DNA of 64,000 nt, from positions 1-64,000 of the forward strand of contig DPXQ01000104.1 of the NCBI GenBank assembly GCA_003527225.1. Direction: 5' to 3'. Positions 9,729-19,510 of the stretch are shown one piece after another. The DNA is from Rhizobium sp. Lineage in GTDB: Bacteria; Pseudomonadota; Alphaproteobacteria; Rhizobiales; Rhizobiaceae. The notes under the pieces are model-generated. The model did no database searches, was not told the origin of the DNA, and was given only the letters and a program-made list of their open reading frames with translations. Each line of letters begins with the position of its first letter. The first letter of the stretch is position 1. The translations under genes were made by a program, and so were the position numbers.

Positions 9729-12386
9729 ATGGTACAGAAACAAGCCGCATATGGCAGTCGATTGGGCGGCGATAACTTCGCCGACGATGATCCGTTGGCG
9801 GAACTCGCGCGCATCGTCGGCTTCGAACCGCCCGCCGCCCGTGACGTGACGCCCACTGACCGGAAGCCGCCGGTGGCCGAGGAGCCGCCGGCCATAAATC
9901 TCGAAGATGAACTGCTTCGGGAATTCGAGGTTTATGATGCGCCGCAGCCCGTTTCCGATCGGAACGCGGCCGCGTTTGCACTGCCTGCGGCCGAGGAGAG
10001 CATTCCCTTCCTCGATTCGATAGAGGAGGGTGACGAGTACGAACTCCGGACGGCTGGCGCTAACAAGGCTGTTTTCCAACCGTCCGAACCCGTCGCAGAC
10101 GAAGCCGAAGCGTTTCACGAGGTCTCCGCCGAGGCCGAGCGCTCCGTCACGGCCGATATGGCAGATGAACTGGAACTGGCCGTCGCCGATGCGTCCGCCG
10201 AGGAACACTGGCCTTCGACGGATGCTGCCCCCCGCCTGAAGCTTCCGCTTGCCAATTTTCACGCGCCGCAATCGGCTGTTGTTCGCGATGAGCCCGTGCA
10301 GGCCGTGGCGGAATCGGTGCCGGATTCCGGCCTTTTTCTGCAGCCGGTTGAGACCAGGGATTGGCTCTCCGGACCTGGTAGCTTTGCGATAGAGCCGTCT
10401 GCCGGGCTGCCTGAACGCAAGCCGGAAGTCGCCGACAGTTTCGATGACTTCGCCGTATCAGCTGTCGACTACGCCGCTCCCGCTCCCGAACGGATTGCCG
10501 AGCCTGCCGCGAGAACCGAGCCTGCCGCAAGAACTGAATCTGACTTCTCCTTCTCCTTTGCCGATGAGCTGGCGGCCAGCGAAGAGCCGGAAGCGGAGCT
10601 TCAATTCCGCTCGCAGGCCGCGTCGTTGCCGGACACCCGGATGCTCGAGCAGCAGGAATCTGCCACGATCGCAGATCAGGCTGACAAGGGAGAGGAGTTT
10701 GATCTCTTTCCCGATGACGATTTCGAAATCAAGCTCGATGACATCGAGCTCGACTTTTCGGATCTGGAGGAGGAAGTCGGATCTCCCGTAGAGGTTTCGC
10801 AGAGCAAGCCCGTTCTTGCAGCCTCCGTCCCCGAGCCGTTCAAACCGGCGCCTCCGTTGATGGCGGCGATCCGGCCAGCTCCGGCGCCCATGGCAGCTGC
10901 TGAGCCGGCATTGCCTTTCGATCCCACGGAAATCGCCGAGCAGGACGACCATCCGGAATCGATCGCAGCCATGGAGGTCCCGGAAATCCCGGTGCACGAG
11001 TCCAGTGAGCGTGTGCCATTCCGACCGGACTATGATCTCGACATCGATACTGAGCTCGCGGCGCTGTTCGACGAGCCGCGACCGGCAGTTGCATCTTCGG
11101 CTGCTCCGTCCATTGCCGCCAGTCACACTGGACCGGTCCATGCCGCGCAGAACGTTCCAGACGATTTCGATGCCTTCGAACGGGCGCTTGAGCACGATCT
11201 GCAGCGCAGCTTCGAGGCAAACAAGGATTATTCCGCCGGAGCGCCGAAGCGGACTGCAATCTCGCAGCATGGCGAGGATCTCAACGTCGGAGAGCCGCGC
11301 TCTTCGCGCAGCATGCTCATGGCAGCCTCGGTTGCCGCCGTCGTACTCATAATCGGTGGCGGCGGGATCTATGCCTGGATGAGCGGGACCGCCGACAATG
11401 TCCTGACCTCGGGCGAACCGCAGGTAATCCTTGCCGACAAGGATCCGGTCAAAATCGTTCCCGAAGACAAGGGTGGCCGGTCGGTGCCTAATCAGGACAA
11501 GGCCGTCTACGATCGTGTCGAGGGCGCTGCCGCCAGCGATCCGAAACAGGAGAGCCTGATCTCCTCGAGCGAAAATCCGGTCGATGTCGTCCAGAAGACG
11601 CTGATACCGGAGACGCTTCCGCTTGAAGGTGAAAACGAAGCCGATGTTCTGGGCACGCCGGTCGGGGAGACGAATGATCCGCGTCTGCTGCCGAACGATG
11701 CCGTTCAGCAGGAACAGGCGCCCGCCGAGACTGCCGACAACGTGACGATCACTCCGCGCAAGGTCCGTACTATGATTGTCCGGCCAGACGGCACACTGGT
11801 CGCGCAGGAACTGCCGGCCGAACCACAGGTAGCTCCGGAGCCCGCTCCCGTCGCTCCAGAAGCGGTTCAAGCCGCTGCAAAGCCCGCGCTGGCGGAGCCC
11901 ACCGAGCCTGCATCCCCCATCCCAGCGACCACCATGGCCCCGACGGCAGCGCCGCAAACGGCAATGGCCGCGCCGACAACCGAAGCGCCCGCCGAGGTTG
12001 CGAAGCCGGTCGACGCGGCAAAGCCGGCGGCGAGTGCACCAGTTCCGACAACCCGACCCGCCGATCAACCGGTCAATGTGGTCAATACGGTTACCGATCA
12101 GGGCAACATAAAGGCTCCGGGTGCCACCGTGGCGGTTCCTCCTGGAGGCTACGTGATCCAGATCGCCTCTTTGCCCTCGGAAGCGGAAGCTCAGAAGTCC
12201 TATAAGAACCTCTCGGCAAAATATGGCAATGTCATCGGGGGGCGTGGCGTCGATATCCTGAAGGCGGACATTGCAGGCAAGGGGACCTATTACCGGGTGC
12301 GAATTCCCGCCGGTAGCAAGTCCGATGCCATCGCTCTTTGCGAAAGCTATAGAAAGGCCGGCGGGTCCTGCCTCGTCGCAAAGTAG
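9729..12386 (+). CDS. SPOR-domain membrane protein with long acidic disordered region
   Basis: An 885-residue protein in three parts: about 525 residues of acidic, Ala/Pro/Glu-rich sequence of low complexity with no recognisable fold, one membrane segment (about residues 528-550, MLMAASVAAVVLIIGGGGIYAW), then a Pro/Ala-rich linker and a C-terminal SPOR domain (about residues 807-885, GGYVIQIASLPSEAEAQKSY to the end). SPOR domains bind glycan strands stripped of peptide stems at division sites. With the membrane segment in the middle, either the acidic half is cytoplasmic and the SPOR domain periplasmic, or the reverse; the former fits SPOR function. The gene lies between argS and nagZ, as commonly seen in rhizobia, and ends at a strong terminator. 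Confidence 0.85.
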   Translation: MVQKQAAYGSRLGGDNFADDDPLAELARIVGFEPPAARDVTPTDRKPPVAEEPPAINLEDELLREFEVYDAPQPVSDRNAAAFALPAAEESIPFLDSIEEGDEYELRTAGANKAVFQPSEPVADEAEAFHEVSAEAERSVTADMADELELAVADASAEEHWPSTDAAPRLKLPLANFHAPQSAVVRDEPVQAVAESVPDSGLFLQPVETRDWLSGPGSFAIEPSAGLPERKPEVADSFDDFAVSAVDYAAPAPERIAEPAARTEPAARTESDFSFSFADELAASEEPEAELQFRSQAASLPDTRMLEQQESATIADQADKGEEFDLFPDDDFEIKLDDIELDFSDLEEEVGSPVEVSQSKPVLAASVPEPFKPAPPLMAAIRPAPAPMAAAEPALPFDPTEIAEQDDHPESIAAMEVPEIPVHESSERVPFRPDYDLDIDTELAALFDEPRPAVASSAAPSIAASHTGPVHAAQNVPDDFDAFERALEHDLQRSFEANKDYSAGAPKRTAISQHGEDLNVGEPRSSRSMLMAASVAAVVLIIGGGGIYAWMSGTADNVLTSGEPQVILADKDPVKIVPEDKGGRSVPNQDKAVYDRVEGAAASDPKQESLISSSENPVDVVQKTLIPETLPLEGENEADVLGTPVGETNDPRLLPNDAVQQEQAPAETADNVTITPRKVRTMIVRPDGTLVAQELPAEPQVAPEPAPVAPEAVQAAAKPALAEPTEPASPIPATTMAPTAAPQTAMAAPTTEAPAEVAKPVDAAKPAASAPVPTTRPADQPVNVVNTVTDQGNIKAPGATVAVPPGGYVIQIASLPSEAEAQKSYKNLSAKYGNVIGGRGVDILKADIAGKGTYYRVRIPAGSKSDAIALCESYRKAGGSCLVAK

Positions 12387-12411
12387 GTGCGGCAGCGAAG
12401 AGTGCCTTCCG

Positions 12412-12447
12412 AATGGCGGAAACCCACGCGTTTCCGCCATTTTTCTT
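12412..12447 (+). terminator. Rho-independent terminator after the SPOR-domain gene
   Basis: A perfect 12-bp stem (12412-12423 with 12430-12441, AATGGCGGAAAC/GTTTCCGCCATT), a 6-base loop, then TTTCTT. It separates the SPOR gene from the nagZ-scpAB run. Confidence 0.85.
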
Positions 12448-12503
12448 GTGCATGACGCATTGCAGCGCTTCGGCTTTTCATCCGCGCCTTCTATGATTCG
12501 CGC

Positions 12504-13520
12504 ATGAACAGTTCAAAAGCGATGATCCTGGGCTGCAGCGGCCTCACCTTGACGGCGGACGAGAAGGCATTCTTCAGGGGCGAGCAGCCCTGGGGTTTCA
12601 TCGTCTTCGCCCGCAACCTTTCCGAACCTTCGCAGATACGCGATCTTGTCGAGGAAATGCGCGAAGCGGTCGGGGGATGCAATGCACCGGTTCTGATCGA
12701 TCAGGAAGGCGGTCGCGTGCAGCGCATACGCGAGCCGATGGTGCCGCGCTATCCGCCGGCGGCCACCTTGGGCGATCTCTATCGGCGTGACAGGGAAATG
12801 GGCCTGCGCGCCGCATGGCTGATGTCGCGGCTGCACGCCTTCGATCTCATGCGCTTCGGCATCAATGTTGACTGCATGCCTGTTCTCGACGTGCCGGTCG
12901 AGGGTGCGAGCAATGTCATCGGCGACCGGGCCTACGGCACGGATCCGGTCACAGTTGCGGAAATGGGGCAGGCGGCTGCGAGCGGTTTGAAGTCCGGGGG
13001 CGTCCTGCCGGTGATGAAGCATATTCCCGGCCATGGCCGTGGCATGGCGGATTCGCATATCGAGCTTCCCGTCGTGCGCGCCTCGCGGGCTGAGCTGGAG
13101 GCGCATGACTTCGCTCCTTTCGTCCACCTCAGAAACGAGTTGATGGCGATGAGCGCCCATGTGGTATACTCGGCCATCGATCCGGATCATCCGGCATCGA
13201 CGTCCAGAAAGGTGATCGATGAGATCATACGCGGTCATATCGGGTTCAACGGCTTGCTGATGTCCGACGATGTGTCGATGAATGCGCTGAAAGGCAGCAT
13301 TGCCGAGCGGACGGCCGCGATCGTCGCAGGAGGCTGCGATGTCGTGCTTCATTGCAACGGCGTGATGGAGGAGATGAAGGCCGTGGCCGCCAATACGCCA
13401 TTGCTGGCGGGCCAATCCCGGGTCAGGGCCGACGCGGTTGAAGCTGCCATCGGGCCGGGTGACGACGCCGACGAACTGGCGGTGCGGACCGAGTTCGACG
13501 GGCTGAGGGCACTGGCATGA
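12504..13520 (+). CDS. nagZ: Beta-N-acetylhexosaminidase NagZ
   Basis: A 338-residue family 3 glycoside hydrolase. It contains the NagZ signature KHIPGHGRGMADSH, whose His-Asp loop supplies the acid/base, and the nucleophile Asp in GLLMSDDVSMNAL. NagZ removes N-acetylglucosamine from anhydro-muropeptides in the cytoplasm during peptidoglycan recycling. The length fits the family. The stop codon overlaps the scpA start (ATGA at 13517), so the two genes are translationally coupled; an upstream terminator means this run probably starts its own transcript. Confidence 0.93.
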   Translation: MNSSKAMILGCSGLTLTADEKAFFRGEQPWGFIVFARNLSEPSQIRDLVEEMREAVGGCNAPVLIDQEGGRVQRIREPMVPRYPPAATLGDLYRRDREMGLRAAWLMSRLHAFDLMRFGINVDCMPVLDVPVEGASNVIGDRAYGTDPVTVAEMGQAAASGLKSGGVLPVMKHIPGHGRGMADSHIELPVVRASRAELEAHDFAPFVHLRNELMAMSAHVVYSAIDPDHPASTSRKVIDEIIRGHIGFNGLLMSDDVSMNALKGSIAERTAAIVAGGCDVVLHCNGVMEEMKAVAANTPLLAGQSRVRADAVEAAIGPGDDADELAVRTEFDGLRALA

Positions 13521-14392
13521 TGCGCCGCGCCGGGCCGGTTCCGGTCGCTCAGGCAAAGGGCGGCGGTAGCGAGGGAAGCGTTGTTTCCACGCCGATGGAC
13601 AGCCTGTGGCAGGATACCGACGCCGAACGGCTCTCGGGTGAACCGGCTCTCGTGATTGATGTTCAGGGCTTCGAAGGCCCGCTTGATTTGTTGCTGTATC
13701 TGGCCCGCAACCAGAAGGTCGATCTGGCGCGCATTTCCGTGCTGGCGCTGGTCGAACAGTATCTGCTGTTCATCGAAAGCGCGCGGCGCATCAGGATCGA
13801 GCTTGCCGCTGACTACCTCGTGATGGCTGCCTGGCTCGCCTATCTGAAATCGCGGCTTCTGATCCCCCAGCAGGCCAAAGACGACGGGCCTTCCGGCGAG
13901 GAAATGGCGGCAACACTGGCTTTCCGCTTGAAGCGGCTCGAAGCGATGCGCGAAGCGTCAACGCGGCTGATCAACCGCAACAGGCTGGGCCGTGACATCT
14001 ACCCGCGCGGTGCTCCGGAACATGTTCCCGATCGCATCCAGTCCGCCTATGAGGCCTCTCTGTACGACCTTTTGACCGTGTATGCCGCGCTTCGCCAGCG
14101 GCAGTCGATCACCCAGGTCACGATCGAGCGGCGCCGTGTCTGGTCGCTGGCTGACGCGCGCGCGATATTGACCCGGATGATCGGTGAAATATCCGATTGG
14201 ACAGCGCTGGAACAATATCTCCTGCGTTACATGACGACGCCCGCCGAACGGGTGACGGCGATGGCAAGTGCGTTTGCCGCGTCGCTCGAACTGGTGCGTG
14301 AAGGCAGGCTGGAAATCCGCCAGGAAGGTGCGTTCCAGCCGATCTATATGCGCAGCGGCCCCCGCGCAGCCGCGCTTGCGTCGACAGAGTAG
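13517..14392 (+). CDS. scpA: Segregation and condensation protein A
   Basis: A 291-residue kleisin. The ScpA signature FEGPLDLLLYLARNQKVDL lies near residue 52, followed by ADYLVMAAWLAYLKSRLLIP. ScpA bridges the SMC ATPase heads with ScpB to form the bacterial condensin that compacts and segregates chromosomes. The start at 13517 overlaps the nagZ stop by four bases; the first 40 residues are variable, so ATG 13520 or 13595 (MDSLWQ) are possible alternatives. scpB follows after 8 bases. Confidence 0.92.
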   Translation: MMRRAGPVPVAQAKGGGSEGSVVSTPMDSLWQDTDAERLSGEPALVIDVQGFEGPLDLLLYLARNQKVDLARISVLALVEQYLLFIESARRIRIELAADYLVMAAWLAYLKSRLLIPQQAKDDGPSGEEMAATLAFRLKRLEAMREASTRLINRNRLGRDIYPRGAPEHVPDRIQSAYEASLYDLLTVYAALRQRQSITQVTIERRRVWSLADARAILTRMIGEISDWTALEQYLLRYMTTPAERVTAMASAFAASLELVREGRLEIRQEGAFQPIYMRSGPRAAALASTE

Positions 14393-14400
14393 GACAGGCG

Positions 14401-15123
14401 ATGGCTGCGGCTTACGAGAGCGACATCGATTACCTCGGCGCTGACGATGAATTGACGCCTCGGCAGTCGAGAACCGAGCGCGAGGCCATGCGGATTGCGG
14501 AGGCGCTGGTTTTCGCATCATCCGAGCCGGTCTCGGAAAAGTTCCTCGCCGAACGCTTACCGGTCGATATCGATTTCCCCGCTGTCATGCAAAAGCTGAA
14601 GGCTGAATATGCGCCGCGCGGCGTGAATCTCGTGCAGGTCGGCGATCACTGGGCGTTCCGCACTGCTGCAGACCTTTCCTTCGCGATCCGCAAGGACGAG
14701 ACAGAGGTCAGGAAACTGTCACGTGCGGCGCTCGAAGTGCTTGCGATCATCGCCTATCACCAACCTGTTACCAGAGCCGAGATCGAGGAAATTCGCGGCG
14801 TCCAGACCTCCAAAGGCACGCTCGATGTGTTGATGGAGGCAGGATGGGTGCGGTTCAGAGGCAGGCGGCGGACGCCAGGCCGTCCCGTGACGCTCGGCAC
14901 GACGCGGGATTTCCTCGATCATTTCGGGCTCGAGGAACTGCGTGATCTTCCGGGCCTGGACGAGTTGAAGGGCGCCGGGCTGCTGTCCGGACGCATTCCC
15001 GCCAACTTCAACATATCGCTACCCACCGTCGGCGACGAGCTCGCAGAAGACGAGGATCCGATCACGCAACTCGATCTCGAGGAACTCGGCCTCTTGACTC
15101 CGGGCGGTGAAGCGGACGAATAG
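14401..15123 (+). CDS. scpB: Segregation and condensation protein B
   Basis: A 240-residue protein with the two winged-helix domains of ScpB. The most conserved block, LEVLAIIAYHQPVTRAEIEEIRGV, lies near residue 115, followed by the VLMEAGWVRFRGRRRTPGRP stretch. It dimerises and binds ScpA in the SMC-ScpAB condensin. Start ATG 14401 follows GGACAGGCG, 8 bases after scpA. The C-terminal 40 residues are acidic and probably disordered, as often seen in rhizobial ScpB. Confidence 0.92.
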   Translation: MAAAYESDIDYLGADDELTPRQSRTEREAMRIAEALVFASSEPVSEKFLAERLPVDIDFPAVMQKLKAEYAPRGVNLVQVGDHWAFRTAADLSFAIRKDETEVRKLSRAALEVLAIIAYHQPVTRAEIEEIRGVQTSKGTLDVLMEAGWVRFRGRRRTPGRPVTLGTTRDFLDHFGLEELRDLPGLDELKGAGLLSGRIPANFNISLPTVGDELAEDEDPITQLDLEELGLLTPGGEADE

Positions 15124-15222
15124 GTTCATGTTTTTGAACTGCAACCTGGCTGTATCCGGAGCCGTGCCCGCAATGAAGAGCTCGTCGGGGCATCTGGCGA
15201 CATCAGCTGCTCGGACGGTGTA

Positions 15223-16356
15223 ATGAATTCAGACACGGTAATCGCTCCGCGTGGCAATGCCAGACGTACAGCCGGCGTGACGTTCGCGGCGCGGCTGAGC
15301 TTCGAGGATATCCACCATAGCTACCACGGTAAGGAAACGATCCGTGGCGTTACTCTTGCAGCCGAGCCGGGTGAGGTTCTCTGCCTGCTGGGTCCTTCCG
15401 GTTCGGGCAAGACGACCTTGCTGCGCATCGCCGCCGGGATCGAGGCGCAGACATCAGGGCGGCTGCTTCTCAATGAACGTGAGGTGGCCGGGCCGAACGG
15501 CTTCGTTCCGCCGGAACAGCGCGGCATAGGCCTGATGTTCCAGGACTTTGCGCTCTTTCCCCATATGAGCGTGCTCGACAATGTCCGTTTCGGGCTGACG
15601 GAGCTACCCGCAAGGGAGGCGCGGGCAGAGGCGATGGTGGCGCTGGAACGCGTGGGGCTCGCCCATTACGCCGCAAAATACCCTCACGTTCTCTCCGGCG
15701 GAGAGCAGCAGCGCGTGGCGCTCGCCCGGGCGCTGGCGCCGCGTCCCGGCGTGCTACTGATGGACGAGCCGTTCTCGGGTCTCGATTCCCGCCTCAAGGA
15801 CACGATCCGCGCAGATACGCTTGCCATCCTGCGTGAGACGCGGGCGACGGCTGTCGTCGTGACACATGACGCCGAGGAAGCCATGCGCATGGCCGACCGG
15901 ATCGCGTTGCTGCGGGACGGGCTTCTGGTGCAGGTCGGAACATCCGATGACCTCTATCGCCGGCCAAAGGACCTCTTCGCCGCCGCCTTCTTTTCGGAAA
16001 TCAACGAGTTCAACGGCATCGTGCGGAACGGCATGGTCGAGACGCCGCTCGGGTTGGCCGCCGCCGGTGGGATCGCCGAGGGCAGGGCGGTGTCGATAGC
16101 CGTGCGCCTTTCGGGCGTCAACGTGCTGGAGGACGGAGGCTCAATCCCTGCGAGGGTCGTTTCGCGGCGGTTTCTCGGTGTCGTGGAAATGCTCACCCTG
16201 GCCATTCCCGGCAGGGAGCAGCCGATCCGCGCGCGCATTCGCGCCGATCAACTGCGGCCTGGTTTGCGCGAGGTCACTTTGGCAGTAGACCGGCAGGACA
16301 TTTTGGTGTTTGAAAAACACGAGCAAACATCTTACATCGACGTGACGCAAAAATAA
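15223..16356 (+). CDS. ABC transporter ATP-binding protein (iron/polyamine type), orphan
   Basis: A 377-residue ATPase with all motifs of an active subunit: Walker [11 protein letters not shown]-loop [13 protein letters not shown], signature [15 protein letters not shown], Walker [13 protein letters not shown] and H-loop [13 protein letters not shown]. The 110-residue C-terminal extension looks like a TOBE-type domain, placing it with the FbpC/PotA/UgpC importers. No permease or binding-protein gene is nearby; the neighbours are scpB and, 13 bases downstream, tatA. The partner and substrate are therefore unknown. A role in iron(III) uptake is possible from the motif pattern but is only inference. 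Confidence 0.85.
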   Translation: MNSDTVIAPRGNARRTAGVTFAARLSFEDIHHSYHGKETIRGVTLAAEPGEVLCLLGPSGSGKTTLLRIAAGIEAQTSGRLLLNEREVAGPNGFVPPEQRGIGLMFQDFALFPHMSVLDNVRFGLTELPAREARAEAMVALERVGLAHYAAKYPHVLSGGEQQRVALARALAPRPGVLLMDEPFSGLDSRLKDTIRADTLAILRETRATAVVVTHDAEEAMRMADRIALLRDGLLVQVGTSDDLYRRPKDLFAAAFFSEINEFNGIVRNGMVETPLGLAAAGGIAEGRAVSIAVRLSGVNVLEDGGSIPARVVSRRFLGVVEMLTLAIPGREQPIRARIRADQLRPGLREVTLAVDRQDILVFEKHEQTSYIDVTQK

Positions 16357-16369
16357 GGGAGTTGGCGTA

Positions 16370-16564
16370 ATGGGTTCTTTTAGCATGTGGCATTGGCTGA
16401 TCGTTTTGGCGATCGTGCTGCTCTTGTTCGGTCGCGGTAAGATTCCTGAACTGATGGGTGACGTCGCGAAGGGCATAAAGAGCTTCAAGAAGGGCATGAC
16501 CGACGACGAGACCCCTGAGGAACCCACCAAGACCGTGGACCACAAGGCAGACGAGAAGAAGTAA
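16370..16564 (+). CDS. tatA: Sec-independent translocase component TatA
   Basis: A 64-residue protein with one N-terminal membrane helix ([14 protein letters not shown]), the FG hinge in [12 protein letters not shown], an amphipathic helix and a charged tail ending DEKK. TatA oligomerises to form the passage through which folded, twin-arginine-signal proteins cross the inner membrane. Its start lies 13 bases after the ABC ATPase gene, with GGGAG upstream. First gene of tatABC. Confidence 0.95.
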   Translation: MGSFSMWHWLIVLAIVLLLFGRGKIPELMGDVAKGIKSFKKGMTDDETPEEPTKTVDHKADEKK

Positions 16565-16623
16565 ACCGACTGCGGTTTGAGTGCGCGGTCCCTGACGGAT
16601 CGTTGGCTTCAGGAGCCTGATTT

Positions 16624-17283
16624 ATGCTGGATATTGGCTGGACCGAATTGCTTGTTATTGCGGTCATCTTGATCGTTGTGGTCGGTCCCAAAGATTTGCC
16701 GCCAATGATTCGGGCTTTCGGGAAAATGACCTCGCGGCTGCGCAAGACCGCAGGCGAATTTCGCTCACAGTTCGACGAGGCACTACGCGAAGCGGAACTC
16801 GACGATCTGAAGAAGACCGTGAGTGACGTGCGCAGTCTCAATCCCGCAAACGCGATGCGCGAAGCCCTCAATCCGTTGAGGGAGGCGGGCAACGAAATCA
16901 AGGAAGACCTGAAGAAGGCGACCAAGGTCGACAAAAAGACGGAAGCAGGCGGAGGTTCTGGTAGCGAGACTGGCGAGCCGGTTGCCGCGTCGGCATTTCC
17001 CGAGATGCCCACGCATCTGGCCGCACTGCCAGCTGAACTGGCTGCTCCGAAGCCAGATCCGTCTTCGAAGCCAGCAAGATCATCGGCGTCGGCCGCGAAG
17101 ACATCGGCAGCTGCGGCCAAGCGGACACGCAAGGCTGAACCGGCGACCGATGTATCTGACGCTGGCGGTGCACCCGCACCTGCCAAGAAAACGGTGTCCA
17201 AGCGCGCAGCACCGGTCGCGGTCGAGCCGAAGAAGACCGTGGCGCGCAAGCCGCGTACGCCTAAGAAAGAGGATCTCGCATGA
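16624..17283 (+). CDS. tatB: Sec-independent translocase component TatB
   Basis: A 219-residue protein. The N-terminus MLDIGWTELLVIAVILIVVVGPKDLPPMIRAFG is characteristic of TatB: a membrane helix with Glu8, the GPKDLP hinge and an amphipathic helix. It forms the signal-recognition complex with TatC. The last 110 residues are an Ala/Lys/Pro-rich, probably disordered tail, longer than in E. coli but common in rhizobia. The stop overlaps the tatC start by four bases (ATGA at 17280). Confidence 0.95.
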   Translation: MLDIGWTELLVIAVILIVVVGPKDLPPMIRAFGKMTSRLRKTAGEFRSQFDEALREAELDDLKKTVSDVRSLNPANAMREALNPLREAGNEIKEDLKKATKVDKKTEAGGGSGSETGEPVAASAFPEMPTHLAALPAELAAPKPDPSSKPARSSASAAKTSAAAAKRTRKAEPATDVSDAGGAPAPAKKTVSKRAAPVAVEPKKTVARKPRTPKKEDLA

Positions 17284-18098
17284 GCGGCGACATCGAAGAC
17301 AAGCCGCAGCCGCTCGTGGAGCATCTGATCGAACTGCGGAGACGACTGATCTGGGCGCTCGGCGCTTTTTTTGTGGCGTTCATCGGCTGTTTCGCTTTCG
17401 CGAAAGACCTCTTCAATCTTCTCGTTGTGCCTTACAAGTGGGCGGTCGTCTGGGCTGGTCTCGATCTCGGCAAGGCGGAATTGATCTACACGGCGCCGCA
17501 GGAATTCTTCTTTACCCAGGTCAAGGTGTCGATGTTCGGCGCCGTGGTTATCGCCTTTCCGATCATTGCCGCGCAGATCTACAAGTTCGTCGCGCCGGGT
17601 CTCTATAAGAACGAGCGCGCGGCCTTCCTGCCATTCCTGGTCGCTTCTCCGATTCTCTTCCTGCTCGGCGGCGCCCTGGTCTACTTCTTCTTCACGCCGA
17701 TGGTGATGTGGTTCTTCCTCGCCATGCAGCAGGCGCCGGGTGAGGGCGAGGTGGCAATCTCGCTGATGCCGAAGGTTTCGGAATATCTCAGCCTGATCAT
17801 GACGCTGGTGTTTTCCTTCGGCCTGGTCTTCCAGTTGCCCGTCGTGACGACTCTTCTGGCCCGCGTCGGCATCCTCGAAAGCCAGTGGCTGGCCGACAAG
17901 CGCAAGTACTTCATCGTCGTCGCCTTCGTTGTCGCAGCCGTCCTCACCCCGCCCGATCCGGTCTCCCAGATCGGCCTTGCGCTGCCAACGATCCTTCTCT
18001 ACGAAATATCGATCTATGCTGCGCGAATCGTCGAACGCAGGCGTGCCGCGGCAGCCGTTGCCGAAACGGACGAGGCGGCCGACACCGGCAATGCGTGA
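17280..18098 (+). CDS. tatC: Sec-independent translocase component TatC
   Basis: A 272-residue inner-membrane protein with six predicted helices. The cytoplasmic N-terminal signal-binding motif is present (PLVEHLIELRRRLIWAL), as is the PQEFFFTQVKVSMFGA loop with its conserved Glu. TatC is the receptor for twin-arginine signal peptides. It overlaps tatB by four bases; serS starts 111 bases downstream. The C-terminal 30 residues are Ala/Arg/Glu-rich and cytoplasmic. Confidence 0.96.
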   Translation: MSGDIEDKPQPLVEHLIELRRRLIWALGAFFVAFIGCFAFAKDLFNLLVVPYKWAVVWAGLDLGKAELIYTAPQEFFFTQVKVSMFGAVVIAFPIIAAQIYKFVAPGLYKNERAAFLPFLVASPILFLLGGALVYFFFTPMVMWFFLAMQQAPGEGEVAISLMPKVSEYLSLIMTLVFSFGLVFQLPVVTTLLARVGILESQWLADKRKYFIVVAFVVAAVLTPPDPVSQIGLALPTILLYEISIYAARIVERRRAAAAVAETDEAADTGNA

Positions 18099-18209
18099 CA
18101 GCAGAATTCCGGCAGCGTAGCCTCGCTTCCGGAATTTTCGCATATGGCGCCGGACATGGCCGCCGGCCGGGTCCGATCCACCGATCAAGACAAACGACCT
18201 GGGACGAAG

Positions 18210-19493
18210 ATGCTCGATATCAAATGGATCCGTGAAAACGCCGAAGCTCTCGATGCGGCGCTGGAAAAGCGCGGTGCGGAACCGCAGGCAGCAAGCCTGG
18301 TTGCTCTTGACGAGAAGCGCCGCTCGGTCGTTCAGGCCCTGCAGGACATGCAGTCGCGCCGCAATGCCGTCTCCAAGGAGATCGGCGCGGCCATGGCGCA
18401 GAAGGACATGGATCTTGCTGAAAAACTGAAGGCCGAGGTTGCTCATCTGAAGGACACCATGCCGGCGGCAGAGGAAGAGGAGCGCAAGCTCTCGGCCGAG
18501 CTGACCGACGCCCTGTCGCGTGTTCCCAATATTCCGCTCGACGATGTGCCGGTTGGCCAGGATGAGCACGGCAATGTGGTCAAGCGGATCGTTGGCGAGA
18601 AGCCGGGCTGGAACCATCCTGCCAAGGAACATTATGAAATCGGCGAAGCGCTGGGCTACATGGATTTCGAACGCGCCGCCAAGCTGTCCGGTTCGCGCTT
18701 CACGGTCCTCACCGGCCCGCTCGCCAGGCTTGAGCGCGCTCTTGGCCAGTTCATGATCGACCTTCACACTACCGAGCATGGATATACCGAGGTCAGTTCA
18801 CCACTGATGGTACGCGACGAGGCGATGTACGGCACAGGCCAGCTTCCGAAATTCGCTGAGGATCTGTTTCGCACTACCGATGGTCGGTGGTTGATCCCCA
18901 CAGCGGAGGTCACGCTCACAAATCTGGTTTCGGGCGAGATCCTCGATCAGGAAAAGCTGCCGCTGCGATTCACCGCGCTCACCCCGTCCTTCCGCTCGGA
19001 AGCGGGTTCGGCGGGTCGCGATACGCGCGGCATGCTGCGCCAGCACCAGTTCTGGAAATGCGAATTGGTGTCGATCACCGACGCCGAAAGCTCGATTGCC
19101 GAGCATGAACGCATGACCGAATGCGCGGAAACAGTTTTGAAGCGGCTCGGCCTGCATTTCCGCACCATGACGCTATGCACCGGGGATATGGGTTTCGGCG
19201 CCCGCAAGACCTACGATCTCGAAGTCTGGCTGCCGGGCCAGAACACCTATCGCGAAATTTCATCCTGCTCCGTGTGCGGCGATTTCCAAGGTCGTCGAAT
19301 GAACGCCCGCTATCGCGCCAAGGACGGCAAGGGCACGACCTTCGTCCATACGCTGAACGGTTCGGGCACAGCCGTTGGACGTTGCCTCATAGCGGTCATG
19401 GAGAACTATCTCAACGAGGATGGTTCGATCACGATCCCCGACGCCCTGCTGCCTTACATGGGCGGCATGACCAAGATCGAAGCGGCCGCCTGA
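18210..19493 (+). CDS. serS: Seryl-tRNA synthetase
   Basis: A 427-residue class II synthetase. The N-terminal long coiled-coil arm that grips the tRNA-Ser variable loop spans about residues 25-105. The catalytic core carries motif 2 ([21 protein letters not shown]) and motif 3 ([17 protein letters not shown]). It charges tRNA-Ser, and tRNA-Sec if present. ATG 18210 ([15 protein letters not shown]) is the family start; the frame extends 22 codons upstream without resemblance. surE follows after 17 bases. Confidence 0.96.
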   Translation: MLDIKWIRENAEALDAALEKRGAEPQAASLVALDEKRRSVVQALQDMQSRRNAVSKEIGAAMAQKDMDLAEKLKAEVAHLKDTMPAAEEEERKLSAELTDALSRVPNIPLDDVPVGQDEHGNVVKRIVGEKPGWNHPAKEHYEIGEALGYMDFERAAKLSGSRFTVLTGPLARLERALGQFMIDLHTTEHGYTEVSSPLMVRDEAMYGTGQLPKFAEDLFRTTDGRWLIPTAEVTLTNLVSGEILDQEKLPLRFTALTPSFRSEAGSAGRDTRGMLRQHQFWKCELVSITDAESSIAEHERMTECAETVLKRLGLHFRTMTLCTGDMGFGARKTYDLEVWLPGQNTYREISSCSVCGDFQGRRMNARYRAKDGKGTTFVHTLNGSGTAVGRCLIAVMENYLNEDGSITIPDALLPYMGGMTKIEAAA

Positions 19494-19510
19494 GCGCAAG
19501 GAGGCTTTGA

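Noticed and set aside
10458..12440. A 660-codon open frame on the minus strand opposite the SPOR-domain gene
   Set aside because: It is the antisense frame of a GC-rich, Ala/Glu-rich gene; the product is Arg/Gly-rich with no domain, and the sense gene has a membrane helix and a SPOR domain.
16485..18779. A 764-codon antisense open frame opposite tatABC and serS
   Set aside because: It crosses four recognised sense genes and shows only antisense codon patterns.
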